Source: Acanthochromis polyacanthus
Lineage: Eukaryota; Chordata; Actinopteri; Pomacentridae
NCBI RefSeq assembly: GCF_021347895.1
Contig: NC_067122.1
Location: forward strand, 34,504,215-34,568,214
Length of the DNA stretch: 64,000 nt
Direction: 5' to 3'
Of this stretch, positions 1-12,549 are shown piece by piece; within the stretch, counting starts at the first letter, position 1, and each line of letters starts with the position of its first letter. Position numbers and translations under genes: made by a program. Under the pieces are notes generated by a model. That model worked only from the letters and a program-made list of their open reading frames with translations, did not search any database and was not told the origin of the DNA.

Positions 1-1618
1 TGTGGCTGATGTAGATGTCCAAACTCAGTAACTAGGAAGGTGTCTGTTCTGCACTCTGGTTAAATGAATTGTACATCGTGTCAGGTCGCTGTGTTTGGCC
101 ACTGCCATGCCGGTGACTGCTGCAGAATGTAGACACAAAACAACTCTGCACAGCTCTGCGCACACACAGAGACACTCAGATCAAACCAACACACAACACC
201 ATTTCCCTGCAGTAAGTACACCTTCGTTTTTTATTTCCACACTGGATCAATGAGCACATTGTTTGTCATTAAACCATTATCATCAAGAAAGGGATTTTCT
301 CCTTCCGTATGCTCTGGCAATAACACATCCAGCCTCAAGCACACTGCAAGGAAACTGGGTCAGTGGCTTTTCACGTATTGCGAGTTCCACCGTTTCTTCA
401 TTAAGGAAAAGAAATATATAAATAAAGATAGAGGGGGAAACAAAAGCGAGTGACCCATTTCTGAAAGAGCTTCTGCAGAGATTGCAGGTGTGTGAGCAGA
501 CAGACTGTGTGCATTGGTGTGTGTGCGATTAAAAGCAGAGAGACAGAGGCAGAGAAGTTTGTGTTCAGCTGTGCAGTCTTACGTGCAGAGAGAACGGGGA
601 AAGGATATGAAGGAGTGCGTGCATGCATGCCCTCCTTGTGTTGTGAGTCTAGCCAGTCAGGGTTGTATCAGGTGTAATTCTTTCTGCATCATTCTTCCCT
701 CCAGCTATCGCTTCATTCCCACTCAACCTGCTCTAATCAAAGACGCACAGTTAATTTATCCTTTTCGAACAACGTATCACACCTCCAACACTCTGACGCA
801 AAGGCCGGAAGGCTAAAAGGCTTAGAGCAGAATCATAGCCTTTTAAATCTTTCTTTCCTTCTTTTTCAGAGTTCATTTCAGTAGCCTGATATTGTAAAGA
901 ATACTGGTTATCTATTGGAAAAACTGAGTTGAAAATATAAGTGAACTAAATTATGTATGAAATTAGGCAAAATTACATCAGCTGTAAAGATATTCCACAA
1001 CCCATATATTGAATTACAGGATACAGTCTGTAATAGATATAAACACACATACATGAATGCAGGTCGATTTAGTGTGACTTACATTTCCTCCTGGAGGATA
1101 TCATGATCACTAATGTCAACGGCAAATAACGATCGACATATCTGCTTAGAAATCTTGAAACCTGTCTTTAAAGCTCCAGGGTCTGGTGTCCTCGCTGCTA
1201 TTTAAGAGTATGATGTCATCATGGCAAGAAATAAAAGAGCTCTTACAGGCTTTCAGGGAAAAAACAAAACAAACTAGTAGTGAATGCCTATGAGTCCGGT
1301 AAGTTTTTGAAGAGGTCTGCAATATACTTGGAATAAATGGTTCCAGTCTGAGGACAGTCACAGACTAGTGGCATCGATTTCAAAGGACGGTTCATCCCAG
1401 GAGATTCAGCCCAAGAGCAGACAGTTTGATGCTACTGGCAAACATTCTTGGAAACTTCTTTTTGCAGCTTTTTATATATTTTTTTTTATTTACCAGAATG
1501 CTGCTGGAAGTTTGTCACCAGTGGCTGACACCAGTACATCGACAACATTTGGCAAGGTTAAGCATATCAATGTGGGCACAGACATGGAACTAACCCACTT
1601 GGACTTTGAACTTAGGAA
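1..1618. other. No gene recognised
   Basis: I see no supportable coding exon, RNA gene or complete transposon here. A frame at 1368-1634 begins with GTG, shows no known domain and runs into the AT-rich repeat that follows, so it is not called. Confidence 0.5.
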
Positions 1619-2110
1619 GGGTAACACTTTATAATAACTATACACTATTAAGCATTAGTTAAGCATTGGTTCAGCATAATTTAAGCATTAGTTAATCCTT
1701 AAATCCTCATGAACTCATCATGAATTCACCATTAGTAATACATTACAAAGCATTAGTAAAGACAGTTTTAAATGTTCAACTAACACATTATTAAGCATTA
1801 GTTAAACATTAGTAAAGTGCTTAATTCATCGTTAACTCATCATTTGTAACTAATTAGTTATACGTGCTTAATTAATCATGAATTCATGATCTGTATGGCA
1901 TTTATTATGCATTACTAAGCACTTAATAAATCCGGTTAAAAATGTTTTGTTGCTCATTGATAATCTCAGTTGTTAATACTTTATAAAGGGTTAGCAACTG
2001 TGTTAGTATATGATTTACAAACACACATTCATACTCAATGAATAACTTATTAATGCGGTTACTACTCATTAGTTCAGTATATTCCGTGAGCCCATCTAAA
2101 GTGAGGACTA
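1619..2110. repeat. AT-rich degenerate repeat
   Basis: The block opens with GGTAACACTTTATAATAA, a phrase I associate with a dispersed teleost repeat (from memory). It then contains many imperfect copies of TTAAGCATTAGTTAA and similar words such as AAGCATTAGTAAAG. Termini and target duplications were not resolved, so the class is unknown; a MITE-like or satellite-like element is possible. Confidence 0.5.
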
Positions 2111-2187
2111 TCTATGCTTTATAAAGCATTTATAAAGGACACAGAAGCAAAGACATACAAAGTGTCAGTTTTATTGGTCCCAAACAA

Positions 2188-2355
2188 TACAAGCTCTTTT
2201 AAATACACACTTTAAACAAATACAATCAAAAAAATTTCAAGTAAACTTGACAAATATCTTCAAATAACAACAGTCTGTGATCATATAAAATAGAAAAATA
2301 AAATACAAGCTCTTTTAAATACACACTTTGCAATCCTTAACATTTCAAGTAAACT
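2188..2355 (+). repeat. Short direct duplication
   Basis: An exact 26-bp phrase containing AAGCTCTTTTAAATACACAC occurs at 2188-2213 and again at about 2304-2329. Each copy is followed by TTTCAAGTAAACT. The pair is a partial local duplication about 116 bp apart, directly before the foldback at 2401. Confidence 0.7.
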
Positions 2356-2400
2356 GGTGAACTATCCCTTTAGGGCACACACACACCAGAGGTAAGTGGG

Positions 2401-2820
2401 TGCCCTTGAAGTGCACAAAGTGCTTTACAGTAAAACAAATATACCGTTTTCAAATATTACAAGATAACACTAGATAATTTCTGCAACCTGTTTGCCTCGA
2501 CGATCAGCTGTCATCTCTCCAGCGTGACTTCTGCATTTTGGAGCATGCGCACTAGCGTTTTTGACGGTAAGAGCATGCGCAGTAGCGTCCTACACGTCCC
2601 AGAGTCCTACAAGTCCCAGTCTCCTCTGCGGTTCTGGAGAGCGAGACTGCGCGGGTTTTTTTAATTTTCTCAAATGCGGAAGTCGGAGAGAGAACCCGCT
2701 GGAGAGATGGCAGCTGATCGTAGAGGCAAACAGGTTGCAGAAATTATCTAGTGTTATCTTGCAATATTTGAAAACGGTATATTTGTTTTACTGTAAAGCA
2801 CTTTGTGCACTTCAAGGGCA
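2401..2820. repeat. Large inverted repeat with 124-bp arms
   Basis: The left arm (2401-2524) is matched by the reverse complement at 2697-2820, with a few mismatches and a spacer of about 172 bp. The spacer carries a direct repeat of GAGCATGCGCA, near 2541 and 2571. This resembles a foldback or MITE-like DNA element. Flanking target duplications were not resolved. Confidence 0.85.
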
Positions 2821-2830
2821 CACACACACA

Positions 2831-2998
2831 CCAGAAGTAGGTGGCTGCCTGATTCTGGGATTCCGCCAATGTATTTCAATGGGAAACGAGCGGATTCCTC
2901 CTCCTGCAACTTTTACCTTTGGCAGGAGGAGGAATGTACTCGTTTCCCATTGAAATGCACTGGCGGAATCCCAGAATCAGGCAGCCACCTACCTCTGG
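2831..2998. repeat. Long hairpin palindrome with 77-bp arms
   Basis: The left arm (2831-2907) pairs with the right arm (2922-2998) across a loop of about 14 nt, with roughly six mismatches. The outer edge (CCAGAAGTAGGTGG) also resembles CCAGAGGTAAGTGG at the outer left of the neighbouring inverted repeat. The two foldbacks may therefore be parts of one compound element. A transcript would form a very stable hairpin. Confidence 0.9.
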
Positions 2999-4189
2999 TA
3001 GCAGTTAGTGGCCTGTGAAAATACAAAAGTAGCTTTTGGTGTCCTCATCAGAATCACTAAGTTATCATGAACATGCTACAAAATAGTGAGGTGTTATTAC
3101 AAAGGTCCATACATTGACACACAGATCAGTACAAGGACAATTTTCTTAAAATGTCTTTTGGTAATTTGTTCCCATTTTCTTTGGTTGGGTGTATCTGCTT
3201 TTGCTGTGGCTCACACATTGGTCCGCTAACTTCAAGCAGTGTAATAAGACATTAAAGGACACACAACCTAAATACTTTTTAAATGTTCTTCTTGTTATTA
3301 ACAAGGTATTTGGTAAAACAGGTAATTTGGATTTTTTTTAAATAATTATATAAAACATTTTGTACACATCCCTGAAACTGCCATCCATCCTGTCATCATG
3401 GGGTAATTCCGACTTTAAGAAACCAGTTGATGTAATCAGTGACATCAACACCCCAGTTTGTCTTTCTTCAATGGAGGTTCAAACAACTGCTGTAAGTACA
3501 GTGAACATCTATACTTATTTTCTCTCATTTTCAACTCATTATGTTTGGAGTTAGACATCGTCAAGCTTAACCTGTCCACCCTGTCAGAATCAAAAATTAA
3601 TAGTAGAACAACTTTTTAGAAATTCAAAATATATTTGAAGAACAGCATGTAGTCCACTTCAACAATCAGTCACTTCGTCAGTTGATGGTCCACCATGTGC
3701 TTCTTAGATGCTAACTTTAGCCAAAAATGTCAACCATACATGACAGGAGCTGACAAAGCCGACGAGGCGCCCTCATGGATGTGGAAGGACACAGTGTTAA
3801 AGTCAAGTGTATGTACCGAAATGATGTGAACAAGTTTATGTGGCCAAGAGATTTTATTTAGAAAAGAAAATGCAAGTATAAGTTGGAAGACAAACTATTC
3901 ACAGTAATTTCATTGTTTTCAAAATACTTTTTTGTCAACTAAAATGTATTATTAAGCTAGGGACAAAGGAACATTATGAAAATGTACGTTGTGGAATCAC
4001 TAAGTTATAAAAATATGTTTATTCTGTTTTGACTGGGTTCTTAACAGGGTAGGCATATTTTATGAGTTGCTCATACTTGATCTGCTTGCAGTAAATTCAT
4101 AAAAACTGTTGGAGTTTGACCAACATACATTTACAACAGTCTGGGGTCAACTTGATGCAAGGGATATGAAATTAAATGGAAAACTACAA

Positions 4190-4193
<4 letters not shown>
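2999..4193. other. No gene recognised
   Basis: AT-rich non-coding sequence. Short frames here lack domains, plausible splice sites or codon bias. Confidence 0.5.

Positions 4194-4234
<41 letters not shown>
4194..4234. repeat. (GT)n microsatellite
   Basis: An uninterrupted GT tract of about 40 bp. It creates a histidine/threonine-rich shadow frame on the minus strand that is not a gene. Confidence 0.98.
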
Positions 4235-4238
<4 letters not shown>

Positions 4239-7057
4239 TACTGCTAGCAATATTAGCACAGGTGGTGGTGTTTGCACAGTAGCACCTCTACATAGCATAA
4301 GATCATGTAAGTATTCTTTTTTAGCAAACCTGGAGCAGCTGCAGACTGGATATGACAGATGGGTTCGGTTTGTGAACTGCTTGAATTTAGTCATCAGTCA
4401 TTTGGTCATTTGATGGCAGACTTAATGTGTGAGTGGTGGATCTGACTGGAGAACCTGAGGACACTATTCACATCTCAAAAATGATATTTTATTAACCAAA
4501 CATCATGTCATATGTAAAAAGTTTTAAAACTAGTGACAAGAACCATAAACCCATGAGAAAAAATGTTTACTGAGGTTAGAGATTGAGAGGGTATTTTCTC
4601 ATATATGTCTATGCAATCAGACTTCTTTTTGCAACCAGAGGAGTCGTCTCTTGCTGGCCATTAGAAGGAATGCAGGTGTCAGCCACTTTTACATTCGCTT
4701 TAGTTTTTAGTCTCAGAGACAAAGTCCTTCCTTTATATACAGTCTATGGGGGTGACTCTACAACGATGCAACTGCATAATATCTCTATCTGCTTCCAGTA
4801 ACCAGTATGAGGTCACTTTGTTTAAGCAGTGTTCCAAAAATCCTGTCAAAAAGCAAGCACAGCTTGAGTCAAAGTTTGCTTTTTTTCCCAACTGTAATAG
4901 TAATACATCAGAACATGAGGGTCGCAAAAGTGACTGTAAAATTCTGGGCTTAATATGGTGGCAGGTAAAGACGTACACTCTGATAACATAGTACATTTTC
5001 TCCGTCTGTCGTAACTAATCAGTTTTGAATCACAACTTCATTTACACAATGAATTGTATCATTTTTCTATCACATCATTTACCAAAATGAATAGACACAC
5101 AACAGTAAGCTCATATTTTCAGATCAGTTTGCTTTCCCCAGTGTGAGATTAATGTTACTTTTTCCACTAACATAATGCAATTTGACCACCATAATCCTTA
5201 TCATTATTATTCATATCAGTAAATGTAATCAGACTATTGTAATCCCACAAAATGTCAGCAGTTATTCTGTCTCTGCAAACAAAACAACATAATTGAGAAA
5301 GTCAGTGAGCAGGTCGGATGGCGAGGGCTGTCCGAGCGCTTCGAGTATTCATACATCATCTCATTATTCCATCAAGTGAGTTTTTGATAGCCTGACCTTT
5401 TCAGTGCATTAAAAAATGGGATAAAGCCCCGGGCTAGACTTAAGAGATGTAGGGTGTGTGTTTGGTGCGTGTGCATGTGTGTTCGCTGGGGTTTGGTCAA
5501 GACTTGTTTTTGTTCGTTGGTCACTACTTTGGCTGAGTCATTGTCAGCCCAGGTTATTCTTATTTTGCTTAAACCTGTGTTGAAGTTTTGTCCTTGTGCA
5601 TCATAGGGGAGCTATTCATTATGTGGAACGGTGAAGGCTGCAAAACAGCCTGTTCCAAAAACAGGAAGCTCAGTGTTTTATCACTGCTGGGCCATCGTGG
5701 TGCAAAGGCGCATCATGTTCATTTGTCACCTAGTTTATTTTGTTCCCATCTGCATTATCGGTCCAAATCTCACATTTTTTTAAATTAGTAACATCACATG
5801 AAGACGAATAACAAGCTCTAATGTTAGAGGCATTAGTGTCACAACAGAGCTGAAGTCACTGTGTAATCATAAGCAGTGAACCTCAGGTCATGACGTTTAG
5901 AGGAAAAGAAAGGTTACAGCTCATTGTTCATTCACTCTGTGTCTGTCTAAGTAGGACACAAGCTGTTCTCTGTTTGGTAGATTGCAAGTGCGCAAACAGC
6001 TTGGATCAATATTTCTTCTCTTGTAATGGGACAGTTGGCACCGGTGGCGTTACACCGAACACGTGCATCTTTCTGTTTCAGCAGCCTGATGATTCCTGCT
6101 CTTTTTCAGCAATGCACTGCAAACAACTTCAGGCTCAGGTTGCAAATGTGCCATGTATCAGGATTTAGAAACCTTATTAAGGCTTGTCACATAATTTTGA
6201 TGTACTCACAGAGCCTTTAGGATGAGGAGGATTCGCTTTTGAGCAGAGTACAGGCTGGAAAATGACTTTTGGAAGCATTTGGCACAGTAATTGTTGAGTC
6301 ATTGATGTTGTACTGTGAAATCCTGTGTATGAGAAATGGGAAAGAAAAAACTTTTCTTCTTCTTTGGTCCTGAAAAGTAATCTTCATCAAAAAAATACAT
6401 AAAAAACACAAGAAAAAAGAAGCTATTTTGAACAATACACCCTTGCATGCAGCTCAACCTGGCGCTCTCACAATGTGATAGTCCCTGATCACTTTACCAA
6501 ACAGCTGGGGGTTAAACACTTTGCTCAGGGGCTGGCTGACAACAGTTAGAGTCAATCACTTACTGCTAAATTACAGAGAGGCATGGTGCCACGGGTGTAT
6601 TGTAGCTTTGGTCTGAAATGCCCAAGCTTGGTTGGGTTTCTGATGTTTTCTTTTGTTGAGTGATCAAAAAGAAACTGAGAAGGATTCACAGCAGTATGGC
6701 TTTGAAGGAAGAAAAGATGTTCTTTGCTGCTTAGATTTGAGCAGTAGTACTTTTTTTTGTGATTCCATGACCAGAATGCTTTATCTCACTGCATTCACTT
6801 CTGAACCCAAGGGTTTTAAAACACTGGATGATAGATTTAACACCAGCAATGGTAAAGTGGTCCCAGGGGTTAAAACCAGTGGATGTATTAGTGATAGACA
6901 CCATATAAGAAAACTGTTAGCTAGAACATTCCACTTAAATGTGAAAGAAAAACACAAAAACACAAAGATTAATTTCATGAACAAACACCAAGCGTGCTCC
7001 CTCTTTGGCCCACAACAGCCTATCATATGTCTAAACAAGAGCAATCCGAGATTTCTG
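4235..7057. other. No gene recognised
   Basis: Non-coding sequence with no recognisable transposon termini or transposase, RT or host domains. Frames up to about 140 codons occur by chance (for example 6653-7078) but have no recognisable motif. Confidence 0.45.
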
Positions 7058-7294
7058 ACCTCCGCCAAGGGAAGATGATACGAAGTTGGAAAATCTAAAT
7101 CCAGATCCAGAATCCAGATCCTTAACCAGATCAACACAAAATTTGGATGAAGTCTTCCCTGGGCCAAGATCCACCTCTGGTGAAAATTTCATGAAGATCC
7201 GACAAGTAGTTTCCGAGAAATCCTGTCCACAGACACGCACACAGACAGACAAATAAATAAACGGACCCGATCGCATAACCTCCTTGGCGGAGGT
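7058..7294. mobile_element. Small MITE-like element with 13-bp inverted termini
   Basis: The segment begins ACCTCCGCCAAGG (7058-7070) and ends with its reverse complement CCTTGGCGGAGGT (7282-7294). The interior contains runs of AGATCCAGA and the phrase ATGAAGATCCGACAAGTAG. From memory this resembles a short repeat common in animal genomes. No coding capacity and no clear target duplication, so it may instead be part of a larger repeat. Confidence 0.65.
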
Positions 7295-9708
7295 AATAAT
7301 GGAGCCCCGATACCCTCTGTCACACTTCTGGGTTTTATTTGCTTGACACCCTTCCTGTATCTTCTGTAAACGGATGTATTTGTCTACTGTTCACTGTTTG
7401 ATTAAAGTGGTTGAATCCGAAATCTGGTGGTTAAATTCTAAATAAACCTTTGTGTCTTTATCGGATATAATAAAACTGATCAGTGTTTATTGATATTGAC
7501 TGACTTGAAGCTTTTCATCGCGATACTTTTTGAACTACATCTCACCCAGTCCAATGTTAAAAGCTAGCACAGTTTCAACTATCAGATACCAGTGTACTCT
7601 ACACAGAGCTGCACAGAGCGAAAAGACTGACTAAAGATACTTTTCTGCATACGATAAACGTGTTCAGAACTCGTGCTACACTTCTGTAGCTAAATAAAAT
7701 CATCAGCCATCGATCACATACCCTCAAAAAACCCTTGAGCACATGAAGTGGAGAGAACTGACAGCAGCAGCAGTACAGTTACTGCAGCTCATCATAAGTT
7801 AGGAGTTCTTTTTCACTTCTGTGGACAGCTGACGTTTTGGAAGAATGAGGTTTTCATCCCACTGCAGAGTTCTCAATGATGGATGAGGGAGGGTATGATA
7901 AGTGTAAACTCTGCAACAAAAGACTTTTGTTGGGCCTGTAGATGTCTCCCAGTTTGACACTTCAGCTTATAATCACCGCCGGGAGGACTTTGGTCTGCCT
8001 GTGAGCGTCCTGCAGACAGAATAGAAGTCTTTTTGATTTACGCTCGGGCCACCTTTGTGTCAAAAGACCTTAATGAAGACTTTGATTTGTTTTCTAGCAT
8101 CTTATATTTGCCTGTGCTTTATAGAAATCTAGAATTCTATTATGTAACTTTACAAATTAGCTAGAGGCTGCAGTAGAGACTATTGGGAAATTACTGTATA
8201 AAGGTTCCACTTAGCTTGATGACTTTATTCTATCATATGTACTACATCATGTGTGCTCTATTTCTATACTACATCTGTGTGTTTTTTTCCTGCAGATTCT
8301 GAAGAGTGGAGTGGTGATAAATTGAGTCAAGATAAATTTGCTCAATTTCTCTTTCTCTCACATGCACCTCACTCCATTCTCCATCCATCACGTAATCTGG
8401 CTCACATTCACACTCCTCGACATCTTTCCTCTCCTGTCTGTCTCGCCTTGTTGTTTTTCTAAATTCCACCTGACACTTTTGGGCTAAAACTATTTTACCA
8501 AAGCAGTATCACTTCTTGCACGAGTTCTTATATGCAAGCAGATAAATTACACGTCTGGCCTGAGTTTGTCGTGGTTGTTCATCTTCCTGCAGGCTTTATT
8601 AGCTGGTATCAGAAAGTGTTTCCTCCACCTGCAGCTGAGTCTTAACATGAGTCAGCCTCCTTTCCTCTCCTTCCTCTGTTCATGCTCCTCTGCCAGTTGC
8701 AATGTTCTGCAGCCTTTTTTTAGATTCAGTGCTCGGATTCTCTGTGGTTACCATGGCCACCAGCAGAATCCAGGAGGAAGATCCTTGCTGGTGTGTCCTG
8801 AACACCTCCAGCGGTGATCACCTCTCACCTCCACAGTGAGCTACATCCACAGTGAACTGCCGGGTCAGTGGGCTCTCACACACTGAACACTGACATGACG
8901 TGTGAAATAGACTAAAATAGCTCTTCAATGACACACTGAGCTCTAAAAGAATGTATATGAGTAATATTTATATGATGAAAAGGAAATAATTAATTCAGGT
9001 CATCTAACCAAGCAGCAACATCTGCAGCTGAAAAATCTAATCAATGTATTGGTGCCAAAAATTGGCCACTGGGGCTGAAAATGGAGTCAACCCTGCAGAC
9101 GGCCATGTTAAAATGAACAACTTTACAGCAGAAATAAAGATAGATTATTCTGTCTCAACTCATCAAGGGCCTTCTGTTCAACCAGCTCTGATACGGTGTA
9201 AATTTTCTTGTCACAAACTATGGATATTTAAAACTGCACCTTTTAAAAACATCTGCTGACCCACTTTCAGTGTGTTTTTGCACAGTAACATTTAGGTTAC
9301 ATTTGAGAAAGAAAATCTCACAAAGTACTAAAGGTAAAGACTGAAATTTTCACTGTCACTCGTCATTAATTTAGATTCTTGGCCAAGTCGTTCAAACAGT
9401 TTTTGATTATGCATAAGTTGAAATGTGGAAAAACAAGATGAAGCCATCATGAAAAGTCAAATCTTTGAGCGTACATTAATAAAAACATTGACGATGCAGA
9501 AGTTAGCTCGTGATATTTTCTCAACCATTTTTAGTTGTGTTTCACAACAACACCAAATGAAAGATATGAAAGACTTCAGTACTCTAATGAAATACTTGGT
9601 CACAAACACAAGTTGTTTCTTTCATAAGCTGTACCACAAAACAAATGAAAAAATATTGCTTTTTAATAGAAGATCAACTGATATTAACCAAATGTATATG
9701 TATGTGTG
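7295..9708. other. No gene recognised
   Basis: Non-coding. A pyrimidine tract plus CAG acceptor-like site occurs at about 8283-8295 (TTTTTTCCTGCAG), but no matching donor or conserved reading frame follows, so no exon is called. Confidence 0.45.
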
Positions 9709-9720
9709 TCTATCTATCTA

Positions 9721-9765
<45 letters not shown>
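9709..9765. repeat. Compound microsatellite (TCTA)(TC)n(TA)n
   Basis: TATC units, then about 25 bp of TC, then about 20 bp of TA. It directly abuts the left arm of the 105-bp inverted repeat. Confidence 0.97.
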
Positions 9766-10980
9766 CAGTATTTTCCATGTTCTGTCCTCATATCTTGTCC
9801 CACAGTAACCTACAATACACAGCAGAAAAGGTGATAAGAGACGAGCCCCTCAGAAGGAGTGAGACCACACTATATATAATTTGTCTCTATATATTGCTGT
9901 AGGTTGATGGAGGTCTCTCGGTACAGTTAAATGAAAAGATGAATGACAGATCCATACTCCCATGAGTCCTCCATGAAAATCTGAATATGCTTCTTCAAAT
10001 GCCACTTTCTAGAGAAATATAAACCACAATTTTAGTCATCACGTTTCTTTGCATTCATCTGTTTTCATGTGCTTTTTAAATTTGCACATAAAGTCCCAGA
10101 CTGAAAAAGAATATGCATTCAAACCAGCTGGAGCTGATTTCATGATGTCTGGCTGCCTCCTCTCCTTCTACAATGGTTCAAGGCTCCTGACTGAAGGACT
10201 AGTTCCACCAACTGTTTATTATACAGCTCTCAGATCTTAATATTCACACAACAGGAATGAATGGAAGCAGACAGTTTGGTTGAATTTGTATCATGTTCAC
10301 TAACTTCACTTCAGTGTAATCAAAATATAGTCAAAAACTGTGTTTGCTACACAGCTACGTATGTTGTCCATAGAGCACCAAAAGCTAACATGTTTGTTCT
10401 CACTCCATAATCCCACTGAATGTAGCCACTAGGCATTAATCATGAGCTGGGGAATTGTCCAATATGGGCATCATTTCCAGGGATGTTGCCGCTGTTTTGT
10501 CTCCAATTATTCCTTGGAATCTCATTCTTTTTACTCGGTCTCTTATTCTTTTAAATCCCTAAAAAGCCTCCCAGAGAGTGAAATGGAGCTGGAAACAAGG
10601 GGCATTATCACATTCCATTGCTAGCAGAGTGTTTTCTACCAGGTGCCCCAAACTCTTAAATTGGCTCTACTCAATTTGCACAGGAGAAGCCCTGTGGAGA
10701 AACCTCATTTCTGCAGCCTGTGTCTGCAATCTCATTCTTTCGGTCAGTCGTCAGGGCCCCAGACCACAGGTGAGGACTGGAATGAAGATTGATGATTGAA
10801 CTGAGAGTTTGGCTTCGTGACTCTGACTCAGCTCCCTCTCTACCATCACAGTCCAGTGCAGGCCCCTTTACTGCTGTGTGGTCTCACTCCTTCTGAGGGG
10901 CTCGTCTCTTATCACCTTTTCTGCTGTGTATTGTAGGTTACTGTGGGACAAGATATGAGGACAGAACATGGAACATACTG
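9766..10980. repeat. 105-bp inverted repeat flanking a 1-kb spacer
   Basis: The left arm (9766-9870) is matched by the reverse complement at 10876-10980 with a single mismatch over 105 bp (T versus G at the seventh base). The outer ends read CAGTAT...ATACTG. The spacer (9871-10875) has no transposase frame but includes part of a dispersed repeat. It may be a non-autonomous transposon with long TIRs or a recent inverted duplication. The only possible target duplication is AT/AT, which is not informative next to a TA tract. Confidence 0.85.
10560..10870 (+). repeat. Dispersed repeat, copy A (class unknown)
   Basis: The segment aligns by eye with 38800-39060. Shared blocks include a GAGGAAACTCATTT-like phrase and a CATAGGTGAGG...TTGGAACG-like phrase, followed by a stretch ending GCTCAGCTCCCTC. 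From memory this is a widely scattered teleost repeat. No intact frame remains. It lies inside the spacer of the 105-bp inverted repeat. Confidence 0.5.
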
Positions 10981-11241
10981 ATGCACTGCACAGCAACAGT
11001 GCAAAACATATTTTTATCAGATGAAGAAATGTCCATTAATTGTAAATCATAGATGGGTGTAAGCTGTGGTGATGAATTTGGGCAAATTTGAGCCAGCTTA
11101 ATTAACAGGAAATGTTAAATAAATCACTGAATATTGAGAATCACCGGATCATCGGCTGGTTGGATATTATTAGTGAGCGTGAAGGACAGTATGCCCAAAG
11201 AAACAGCTCTCGGGATGGTGACCATGACTCATTGTCTACAG

Positions 11242-12541
11242 CAGGGCTCGGCAACCCGCGGCTCCGGAGCCGTATGCGGCTCTTTCAGCCCTCTGTTGTG
11301 GCTCCCTGTAACTTTGGAAAATAAATTGTTCTGCCTTTCAGGCGTGTTTCAATGCATTTTAATATAGAGTTTTATTGTGAAAATACCGCTCTTATTTTGC
11401 CATGTCACTCCACTAGATGTGCTGAGGTTTTCCCCCGTGACATGAGAGCATGAAGTTGATGCAGAGAGACAACACGGAGCTTCCGATTCCCACACGTTTC
11501 ATGCCTTTTTTTTGTTTTACTCCTGGAGAAGCAACGTCTGTAGTTTCACATCGTTTTGTACTCAAGAATGGTAAGCCTGTATATTAAAGCTACACTCCAA
11601 GAAAGACACGTCTTGTCTTTGAGTCAAAAGTACTCATGATAGGGTAATACACGTTACTCGCAAGAACACGGCTCAATGTCATTTCCAGGCAGCAGGTCAG
11701 AGAGTCAGAGGAGTGTGGTCTTGAAAAATAGGGCAGCGACTTACCGGAGAAAAGTTCTTAGCTTAAGATAAATAGATTTTACAAGTTAAATAGACATTCG
11801 CAAAATATTGATTTACAGCTAACATTTTGTAACATATGAGGTCCAGGAGCAAAAATGACATTAACCATCCATCCATTCATCCATCCTTTTTACACCACTT
11901 TATCCTCACTAGGGTCACGGGGGGTGCTGGAGTCTATCCCAGCTGACTCGGTGAAGGCAGGGGACACCCTGGACAGGTCACCAGTCTGTCACAGGGCTAC
12001 ATATACAGACAAACAATCACACTCACATTCACACCTACAGACAATTTAGAGTAATCAATTAACCTCAGCATGTTTTTGGACTGTGGGACGAAGCCGGAGT
12101 ACCCGGAGAAAACCCACGCATGCTCAGGGAGAACATGTAAACTCCATGCAGAAAGATCCCAGGCCCACCCCGGGATTCGAACCGGGGATGCTGCAAGGCG
12201 AAAGTGCTAACCACTACACCGCTGAGCAGCCCGACATTAACCAAGTAAGATAAATATTAGTGGAAGGAAACAATTAAAACAAGCAAGCAAGACCATGCAG
12301 CTCAAAACAATACCTTCCGGAAAATGAGGTTTTTCCGGGCGGTAAAAATGAATCTATCTAATTAGAGGCTTTGTAATGAATTAATCACGACTGATTAACA
12401 AGGGCATAGAGGTAAAAAAGCGATATATGCAGTGTTGTCTTCATTTTAAATGCCAAAAGGATTTTGCAGCTCCCGGTGTTTTCTTTTCTGTGGGAAACGG
12501 GTCGAAATGGCTCTTTGAGTGTTAAAGGTTGCCGACCCCTG
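11242..12541. mobile_element. Non-autonomous hAT-like transposon
   Basis: The ends are CAGGGCTCGGCAACC at the left and GGTTGCCGACCCCTG at the right, imperfect terminal inverted repeats of hAT type. The flanks GTCTACAG (11234-11241) and TTCTACAG (12542-12549) match at 7 of 8 bases, fitting the 8-bp target duplication of hAT elements. The interior has no transposase frame. About 376 bp of it is a nested SINE plus its target duplication, leaving roughly 0.92 kb of original element. It would need a transposase supplied elsewhere. Confidence 0.9.
11868..12232 (-). mobile_element. tRNA-derived SINE nested in the hAT-like element
   Basis: Read on the minus strand, the 5' end (12232) begins GGGCTGCTCAGCGGTGTAG. 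It continues through an A-box-like TAGTGGTTAGC (complement of 12206-12216) and a canonical B-box GGTTCGAATCC (complement of 12173-12183), the internal RNA polymerase III promoter of tRNA genes. The body contains a phrase common to many teleost repeats (ACCCGGAGAAAACCCACGCA on the plus strand). The 3' end at 11868 is a (GGAT)n-like tail. An 11-bp duplication GACATTAACCA flanks it (11857-11867 and 12233-12243), showing insertion by retroposition after the hAT-like element was in place. Confidence 0.9.
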
Positions 12542-12549
12542 TTCTACAG

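Noticed and set aside
1368..1634. 88-codon frame with a hydrophobic stretch
   Set aside because: It begins with GTG, has no recognised domain and ends within the AT-rich repeat.
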